Source: a virus. Taken from it: a stretch of 36,719 nucleotides of DNA. Below the pieces are notes generated by a model. The model saw nothing but the letters and a program-made list of their open reading frames with translations. It was not told where the DNA came from and did no database searches. Position numbers and translations under genes: made by a program. Shown one piece after another: positions 31,593-36,719 of this stretch (position 1 is its first letter; each line of letters opens with the position of its first letter). The stretch lies in IMG/VR virus record IMGVR_UViG_3300025102_000104, positions 1 to 36,719 of that record; one strand, given 5' to 3'.

Positions 31593-33426
31593 AGCACAGA
31601 CAGAGTGGGTAAAACCTACAGAGTTTCCTGACTTACGTCATGCACAAGAAATAGCCATTGATTTAGAGACGTATGATCCTGATTTAAAAAAATTAGGCAC
31701 AGGGTCTGTTATTGGTAGAGGTAAAGTTGTAGGTATAGCTGTAGCCACAGACGGATATTCTGGTTACTTTCCATTTGATCACGAGGGTGGTGGCAATCTT
31801 GACAAAAATTTAGTTATGAAATGGTTTAAAGATGTTTGTGAATCAACAGCAGATAAAATATTTCACAATGCTATGTATGATGTTTGTTGGATTAGATCTA
31901 TGGGTTTTAAAATAAATGGTAGAATATACGACACAATGATTGCAGCATCTTTGGTAAACGAAAATAGATATAGATATGATCTTAATAGTTTAGGTTGGGA
32001 TTATGTTGGTCAAGGTAAAAATGAAACAGAGTTAACTAATGCAGCACAAGAATGGGGACTAGATCCTAAAGCAGACATGTGGAAATTACCCGCATTATAC
32101 GTAGGTAATTACGCAGAAAGGGATGCAGAGCTTACCTATTCTTTGTGGAGAGTCATGCAAAAAGAATTAAGCGACCAGGATCTAGGATCTATATTTAATT
32201 TAGAAACAGATTTGTTTCCGTGTTTAGTTGATATGAGATTTAAAGGGGTTCGTGTCGATACCGAATCCGCTCATAAATTAAAACAACAGTTAAGTACAGA
32301 AGAAAAAACGTTATTATCAGAAGTAACCAAAGAGACAGGAGTAGAATGTCAAATATGGGCAGCACGAAGCATTGCCAAAGTTTTTGACAAATTAAAATTA
32401 CCTTATGAAAGAACTGAGAAAACACAGGCACCATCATTTACTAAAAACTTTCTGTCTAATCATGAACATCCTTTGGTTAAGAAGATAGCAAAAGCCAGAG
32501 AAATAAACAAGGCACACACAACATTTATAGACACTATAATAAGATATGAACATAAAGGTAGAATACATGCGGATATTAACCAGATAAGATCTGATCAAGG
32601 TGGCACAGTCACTGGTAGATTTTCATATTCTAATCCTAATTTACAACAGATTCCTGCTCGTAATAAAGACCTCGGTCCACTGATTCGATCCCTTTTTATA
32701 CCAGAGTCAGGTTGCGAGTGGGGATGTTTTGATTACAGTCAACAAGAACCAAGACTAGTAGTTCATTATGCATCCCTAGACCAAGACACAAGTGTGTTTG
32801 GTGTTAAAGAAGCATACGATGATGGAGACGCAGATTTTCATACTATCGTTGCAAAGATGGCAGACATACCTAGATCTGCAGCAAAAACAATTAATCTTGG
32901 ATTATTCTATGGTATGGGTAAAGCAAAGCTACAAGCAGAACTTGGTGTAAGTAAAAATAAAGCTGAAGAACTATTTAATATTTATCACAGTAGAGTTCCA
33001 TTTGTTAAGTCATTAATGAACTCAGTTTCTAACAGAGCACAGCAACGAGGACAAATAAGAACGTTACTTGGAAGACTATGCCGGTTTCATTTATGGGAGC
33101 CAAATAGTTTTGGTATGCATAAAGCATTACCATTTGAACAAGCTGTCCAGGAACATGGACCAGGCATCAAGCGTGCTTACACTTACAAAGCATTAAATAA
33201 ATTAATACAAGGATCAGCTGCTGACATGACAAAAAAATCTATGTTAGATTTATATAAGGAAGGAATTGTCGCACATATACAAATACATGATGAGTTAGAT
33301 ATTTCTGTTGAGTCATCAGAGCAAGCTAAAAAAATTGTTGAGATTATGGAGAATGCTGTTAAATTAGAAATCCCTAACAAAGTTGATTATGAATTTGGTA
33401 AAAACTGGGGAACAATTAATGATTAA
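31582..33426 (+). CDS. family A DNA polymerase with 3'-5' exonuclease
   Basis: A 614-residue replicative polymerase of T7/Pol I type, overlapping the previous gene by 11 bases. Exonuclease motifs: Exo I IDLET (Asp27, Glu29), Exo II FHNAMYDV (Asn96, Asp100), Exo III YAERDAEL (Tyr177, Asp181). Polymerase: TGRFSYSNPNLQQIPAR (344-360), motif A CFDYSQQEPRL with Asp384, motif B (O-helix) RSAAKTINLGLFYG (431-444), and motif C QIHDELD with His569, Asp570, Glu571. The residue equivalent to E. coli Phe762 is Leu439. There is no 5' nuclease domain. All catalytic residues are present, so it should be active in both directions. Confidence 0.95.
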   Translation: MIFKAQTEWVKPTEFPDLRHAQEIAIDLETYDPDLKKLGTGSVIGRGKVVGIAVATDGYSGYFPFDHEGGGNLDKNLVMKWFKDVCESTADKIFHNAMYDVCWIRSMGFKINGRIYDTMIAASLVNENRYRYDLNSLGWDYVGQGKNETELTNAAQEWGLDPKADMWKLPALYVGNYAERDAELTYSLWRVMQKELSDQDLGSIFNLETDLFPCLVDMRFKGVRVDTESAHKLKQQLSTEEKTLLSEVTKETGVECQIWAARSIAKVFDKLKLPYERTEKTQAPSFTKNFLSNHEHPLVKKIAKAREINKAHTTFIDTIIRYEHKGRIHADINQIRSDQGGTVTGRFSYSNPNLQQIPARNKDLGPLIRSLFIPESGCEWGCFDYSQQEPRLVVHYASLDQDTSVFGVKEAYDDGDADFHTIVAKMADIPRSAAKTINLGLFYGMGKAKLQAELGVSKNKAEELFNIYHSRVPFVKSLMNSVSNRAQQRGQIRTLLGRLCRFHLWEPNSFGMHKALPFEQAVQEHGPGIKRAYTYKALNKLIQGSAADMTKKSMLDLYKEGIVAHIQIHDELDISVESSEQAKKIVEIMENAVKLEIPNKVDYEFGKNWGTIND

Positions 33427-33428
33427 CT

Positions 33429-34079
33429 ATGGCATATCTAAACGCTAACATTCCAGTAGAGTACGCTCAAATAAGGAGAGAATATCTTTATGACCTTAAA
33501 AAACATCACGGTGAAGTTGAAGATTGTATTATCTTTGGTCTGTCGTCTATCACAGGTAAGTCAATCTTATTTCATGCTATTATGGAAAATGGTGCGATCT
33601 TCTACCGTTTACCAATCACTGCTTTCATTCAAAGAGGTTTTAAACCGGACAAAGTTCCTAGACGTAGACTTGATGAGTTACAGCTTTGGAATTGTTTCAG
33701 TTATTATCCTTCTGTACATTCTTGGGATATTCTAGCAGGACAAGCTGGTAAATACATTGGTAAAGATAAAAAATGGCATCCTGGTAAATACTTATTTACA
33801 GTTGACTTTGCACATCCAGAGAGTAATATATTAGACACCGATCATTCGGAAATCCCGCACGAACATAAGTGCGCTCATATCATAGCCCTAGACGACGGGA
33901 ACTATGCAGCACAACCTAACAACAGATGTATTTGGGACATACCTTCATTTACAGTGAAAGATAGTGTTCCAGACTGGAAAGTACAAACATCTGAGTGGAA
34001 TGTTGAGAACACAAGTAAATGGAAAACAGAAGATACTGATAATTTCTTTTACGAAATTGAGGAGAAAAAGCATGATTAA
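33429..34079 (+). CDS. conserved-type protein after DNA polymerase, unknown function
   Basis: A 216-residue protein starting 2 bases after the polymerase stop. It is rich in aromatics and His (LQLWNCFSYYPSVHSWDILA, GKDKKWHPGKYLFTVDFAHP, PHEHKCAHIIALDDGNYAAQ, NNRCIWDIPSFT). The fold looks mixed alpha/beta, with a charged, Trp-rich tail (WKVQTSEWNVENTSKWKTED) likely to be flexible. His and Cys residues could bind a metal, but no known motif is complete. Similar proteins appear in marine phage genomes as hypotheticals. Its last bases overlap the start of the 22-residue ORF. Confidence 0.65.
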   Translation: MAYLNANIPVEYAQIRREYLYDLKKHHGEVEDCIIFGLSSITGKSILFHAIMENGAIFYRLPITAFIQRGFKPDKVPRRRLDELQLWNCFSYYPSVHSWDILAGQAGKYIGKDKKWHPGKYLFTVDFAHPESNILDTDHSEIPHEHKCAHIIALDDGNYAAQPNNRCIWDIPSFTVKDSVPDWKVQTSEWNVENTSKWKTEDTDNFFYEIEEKKHD

Positions 34080-34140
34080 GTGGATAAAAAAACAATGGAA
34101 AAGATTTATTGACTGGTACACAGCTGGCTTAGATAAGTAA
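34072..34140 (+). CDS. 22-residue basic, Trp-rich micropeptide (putative)
   Basis: A very short frame with a strong GAGGAG site 7 bases before its ATG, overlapping the preceding stop and meeting the next ATG as TAATG. Sequence MIKWIKKQWKRFIDWYTAGL plus two residues: three Trp, six Lys/Arg, and hydrophobic residues spaced as in an amphipathic helix. Such peptides tend to associate with membranes or act as small regulators. The good ribosome site and exact packing favour a real product, but its length makes chance possible. Confidence 0.45.
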   Translation: MIKWIKKQWKRFIDWYTAGLDK

Positions 34141-34244
34141 TGAGCCTTTGTAGTAACTGTTATCACGAATGTCACTGTAATAATAATTTACACGCAGACG
34201 AATATGGAGTTTGTGTATGCGAGGAGTGTAAATGCAAAGAATAA
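34140..34244 (+). CDS. 34-residue cysteine-rich protein (putative metal binder)
   Basis: The frame starts within TAATG of the preceding micropeptide and ends 13 bases into the next gene. Eight Cys (4, 7, 11, 13, 25, 27, 30, 32) and three His (9, 12, 18) occur in 34 residues, as SLCSNCYHECHC...GVCVCEECKCKE. This suggests binding of one or two zinc ions or a metallothionein-like cluster. No Shine-Dalgarno site is seen, so it would depend on coupling to the ORF before it. Function unknown; rarity of Cys in this genome argues against chance. Confidence 0.5.
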   Translation: MSLCSNCYHECHCNNNLHADEYGVCVCEECKCKE

Positions 34245-34834
34245 TTTTTTTAATATTTATTTTATTAACAACATCTGTTTTTGCAGATACAACTCAAAAT
34301 AATACAAGTGGGTCGAACACTTCTATAACTGGTGGTTATACAAACGCCACAACATATGAGTCTGGATCTAGTTCTAGTTCAACTACAACTAACAATACAA
34401 CATCTAACATTAGATCAGCACCTCCAACATCATCTGCTCCAAACATAAATGCAGGTGGTATGGATATTTGTGCTGTAGGTGTATCAGCTGGTGTTCAAAC
34501 TTTTGGTCTTGGTGTGTCAGCTGGTAAACATTTTAGAGATAAAAATTGTGAGAGAATAAAATTAGCAAGAGAATTATCAAATCAAGGTATGAAAGTTGCA
34601 GCTGTAAGTATGCTTTGTCAAGATGAAAGAGTATTTCAAGCTATGCATCATGCAGGCACACCGTGTCCTTTTGAAGGGCAGATAGGAAAAAAAGCAACAA
34701 AGGCTTGGGAAAAATATGACAAGTTAAGACCGGACTATGATTTATATGTAAAAGAATTAAAAATTATAGAGGAGGCAAATGCTAAAGCTAACGCTATCAT
34801 TATTGATCCTGTTATCGATAACACTAAAAAGTAA
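34232..34834 (+). CDS. exported protein with signal peptide, unknown function
   Basis: A 200-residue protein behind GAGGAG. Residues 1-18 (QRIIFLIFILLTTSVFA, then DTTQ) are a clear Sec signal peptide with an A-x-A-like cleavage end (VFA). A Ser/Thr/Asn-rich linker (about 20-75) follows, then a compact domain (GGMDICAVGVSAGVQTFGLG, four Cys including Cys80, Cys107 and Cys139) that may form disulfides in the periplasm, and a helical C-terminus (KIIEEANAKANAIII). No family recognised. Its end overlaps the next exported-protein gene by 56 bases, so the two are probably functionally linked, perhaps in the cell envelope. Confidence 0.65.
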   Translation: MQRIIFLIFILLTTSVFADTTQNNTSGSNTSITGGYTNATTYESGSSSSSTTTNNTTSNIRSAPPTSSAPNINAGGMDICAVGVSAGVQTFGLGVSAGKHFRDKNCERIKLARELSNQGMKVAAVSMLCQDERVFQAMHHAGTPCPFEGQIGKKATKAWEKYDKLRPDYDLYVKELKIIEEANAKANAIIIDPVIDNTKK

Positions 34835-36290
34835 TTCTGAAGAAGCTACATCAAGTAATCTACTACCTAACGCAGGCACAGGACAAACTAGTTTACAAAA
34901 TTCTAGTGGTTCTATTGATGGTTTTAACAGCACTAGTAATTGGACAATGTCTGGCACAACATACTATCCAAACGAGATAGAGGCGACAGGAACAGGAACT
35001 GTATCTGCAAATGGTTCTTTATTAAACATCACAACAGAAAAAGAAAACAGTGGTCAGTTTACAACTACAGCAAACAGTTTAGATGGCGGAGTAAGATTAA
35101 ACTCTACAACAGAAGTACAAAACTGTGAGTGGGTGGGATCTGCTCATCAATGTGGTCAAGCATCTTCTGGTGGTGGACAAAGAGATAGTTACTCAACAAC
35201 TGTAAAAATATTAGATGAATCTAATGGTGTTTTAGGCAGCGTAACTCAAAATAGAAATAATGATGCTGGCTATTATAGCAATACATTTACTTACACAGAT
35301 ACCGTTATTCATAATGGCACAGGAGCAAGAAACTGGAGTTGGGAGTGGCGAGGAATAGATGGTGGCAATACCAGTTCTACAGCAGCCATAGGACCCAATT
35401 TGGTCGGTGCAGAACTTACAGCAACATTATTGGATATTGATTACACACCGTTACCACCAGCAATACAAACAGAAATAACAGAAGTATTTGAAGAACTATT
35501 TGAAGAGTTTGAAGAGATAGAACAAATTGTAGAATTAAATTTTGAAGAAGAATTTGAAATTATAGAAGAACTTGAAATGGAAGAGGTATTTGAAATATTT
35601 GAGATAATAGAAATGTTACCACCTCCTATGGAAGAAGAACCTAAAATGACCAAGTTAGAAGTATTAGAAACATTTGAAGAATTAAAAGAAGAGATGCCTA
35701 TGGAAATAGTAGAAGAATTTGAAGAGTTTATAGAAGAAAAAGAAGAGATGATTATGGAAGTGGTTGAAGAATTTGAAGAATTAAAAGAAGAAAAAGAAGA
35801 AAAACCCATAATGAACAAACAAATGGAGGTAGTAGAAAATGAAGAAAAAGAAGAAGAAAAAACAGAAGAAATTGCAGAGGAATCCAATAGCGAAGAGCCT
35901 ACTAGAACAGCCGAGTCTAAGACAGAGAGTAGAAAAGAACAAAAAGAAAAAATACGTGAGGCTAAAGCGGATGCAAGACTTGTTAAAACTTTAGATAAAA
36001 TTGACGAAAAGATTAAAGAAGTAGACAAAAATTTGCAAGCAAAAAATTTTATAAAAATAAACGCAATGGTAGACAATTCTATCTTGTTAACTTATAATGT
36101 TCCGTTTTATAAAGAAGAAAAGATCTATGAAGATCAATTAAATATATTTGACAACAGGTTAATCTACACTAGAAATCTTGCAGAATATCAACAAAATGAC
36201 CCTATTTTTACCAAACAAAATGAGATTAATAGTATTAGACTTGAAAAACAAAAATTGATAAAAGAGATAGAGGTATTAACAAATGGGTAA
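34779..36290 (+). CDS. exported protein with extreme Glu-rich segment
   Basis: A 503-residue protein. The ATG is inside the previous gene, but a perfect GGAGG (34771-34775) supports it. Residues 1-20 (KLTLSLLILLSITLKSNS) look like a signal peptide. Residues about 28-230 form a Thr/Ser/Gly-rich beta domain (YYPNEIEATGTGTVSANGSL, WSWEWRGIDGGNTSSTAAIG). Residues about 235-385 are mostly Glu with Phe, Ile, Met and Val (EVFEELFEEFEEIEQIVELN). A Lys/Glu coiled coil and a C-terminal domain (NAMVDNSILLTYNVPFYKEE) follow. No family recognised. The acidic part could bind cations or basic envelope components. Confidence 0.7.
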   Translation: MLKLTLSLLILLSITLKSNSEEATSSNLLPNAGTGQTSLQNSSGSIDGFNSTSNWTMSGTTYYPNEIEATGTGTVSANGSLLNITTEKENSGQFTTTANSLDGGVRLNSTTEVQNCEWVGSAHQCGQASSGGGQRDSYSTTVKILDESNGVLGSVTQNRNNDAGYYSNTFTYTDTVIHNGTGARNWSWEWRGIDGGNTSSTAAIGPNLVGAELTATLLDIDYTPLPPAIQTEITEVFEELFEEFEEIEQIVELNFEEEFEIIEELEMEEVFEIFEIIEMLPPPMEEEPKMTKLEVLETFEELKEEMPMEIVEEFEEFIEEKEEMIMEVVEEFEELKEEKEEKPIMNKQMEVVENEEKEEEKTEEIAEESNSEEPTRTAESKTESRKEQKEKIREAKADARLVKTLDKIDEKIKEVDKNLQAKNFIKINAMVDNSILLTYNVPFYKEEKIYEDQLNIFDNRLIYTRNLAEYQQNDPIFTKQNEINSIRLEKQKLIKEIEVLTNG

Positions 36291-36537
36291 AATAAAAGAA
36301 CAATTAGCAGGAGTAGCTGCTTTGATTGGTGTCCTAGGTGCAATAGGTGCTGGGTTTATTAAATATGGTGAAGTAATGTCTAAATTAGACAGTATGGAAG
36401 CATTTAATCCAGATCCAATAGTACAAGTATTAGGTGAGAATAAAAAGGACATTGCAGTTCTACAAAAAACAATTCAAGTATTAGAGTTGGAAATACAGGA
36501 ACTGAAAGCGAGTAGTAAAAATCCACTAGCAAACTAA
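36283..36537 (+). CDS. small membrane protein, N-terminal helix plus coiled coil
   Basis: An 84-residue protein overlapping the previous gene by 8 bases. Residues about 7-30 (LAGVAALIGVLGAIGAGFIK) form one Gly/Ala-rich membrane segment. The rest is acidic and helical, with a heptad stretch at about 50-76 (NKKDIAVLQKTIQVLELEIQ). The plan is that of small phage lysis-accessory or envelope proteins, such as a pinholin-like or spanin-type subunit, but no defining motif is present. It is coupled to a similar small membrane gene next to it. Confidence 0.55.
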   Translation: MGKIKEQLAGVAALIGVLGAIGAGFIKYGEVMSKLDSMEAFNPDPIVQVLGENKKDIAVLQKTIQVLELEIQELKASSKNPLAN

Positions 36538-36719
36538 TGGCACTAAAAATATCAGAATCCGCAGCCGTACAGATGCCGATGAAAACGGTTGCCAGTTTGA
36601 TCGTGCTCGTCGCAATGGGCGTGCTCGGTTACACAGAATTGACAGCAAGGTTGGTGTCGTTAGAGACTTCACGTGAGCTGATGCAGGCTGATTTACTCAA
36701 GGCCTCAGATCAGAAGCCA
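36537..36719 (+). CDS. small membrane protein, cut by the window edge, GC-shifted
   Basis: The frame begins at an ATG sharing one base with the previous TAA and runs 61 residues to the right edge without a stop. A short soluble start (ALKISESAAVQMPMK) is followed by a membrane segment (about 17-34, VASLIVLVAMGVLGYTEL) and an acidic helix (ARLVSLETSRELMQADLLKA). Similar short membrane proteins occur in marine phages, function unknown. By count 91 of 183 bases are G or C (50%), against about 30% for the adjoining 120 bases 36361-36480, with codons such as CTC, GTC and CGT that neighbours rarely use. This suggests recent acquisition. Confidence 0.6.
   Translation, partial: MALKISESAAVQMPMKTVASLIVLVAMGVLGYTELTARLVSLETSRELMQADLLKASDQKP

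Noticed and set aside
34140-34244. Part of a split zinc-finger gene
   Set aside because: Both ends are exactly coupled to neighbouring genes and no continuation is found in other frames, so an intact microprotein is more likely.
35441-36076. Minus-strand open frame of 211 Ser-rich residues
   Set aside because: It is the reverse complement of the Glu-rich GAA/GAG codons, which read as Ser/Phe codons; a compositional artefact.

Overview
This is part of an AT-rich genome of a tailed, podovirus-type bacteriophage. By overall character (low GC, very compact, genes joined by 1-14 base overlaps, kelch-like tail proteins, many 2OG-Fe(II) oxygenases) it looks like an uncultured marine phage. A low-GC marine bacterium such as a SAR11-like alphaproteobacterium would fit as host, but nothing here proves it. 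The best anchor for podovirus type is a P22 gp10-like packaged-DNA stabilisation (tail hub) protein at 13778-15925. Terminase, portal, integrase and endolysin are not recognised and may lie outside the window.

Layout. (1) 1-2245: the 3' end of a gene, then neck/adaptor genes. (2) 2256-10532: adhesion module, made of a 1082-residue repetitive tail fibre and three paralogous kelch-like proteins that I count as five six-bladed propellers (30 blades). (3) 10535-13743: a sigma70-like promoter, a coiled-coil protein and four consecutive 2OG-Fe(II) oxygenase-like genes, a striking cassette inside the structural region. (4) 13778-24855: tail hub, small structural genes, a candidate structured RNA at 16431-16492, then internal-virion/ejection-type proteins, including one of 1328 residues, and a small one-helix membrane protein. 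(5) 24852-26485, minus strand: a two-gene island (SNF2-like helicase plus a two-helix membrane protein) fired from a divergent promoter interlocked with the promoter of the next module. (6) 26541-33426: replication module with a conserved small protein, a coiled-coil protein, a candidate ssDNA-binding-type protein, an archaeo-eukaryotic (AEP/PrimPol) primase, a UvrD-like SF1 helicase, a DUF3310 protein and a family A DNA polymerase with leucine at the position equivalent to E. coli Pol I Phe762. (7) 33429-36719: accessory end with two very small ORFs (one with 8 Cys in 34 residues), two exported proteins (one with an extreme Glu-rich segment), and two small membrane proteins. The last one is about 50% GC, clearly above its neighbours.

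How it fits together: most of the window is read on the plus strand as long translationally coupled units, and host-type promoters restart transcription before the oxygenase cassette, possibly before the tail hub gene, and before the replication genes. The replication set (AEP primase, SF1 helicase, PolA, SNF2 helicase) differs from the T7-type set. Functions come from motif recognition by eye; no database search was run.
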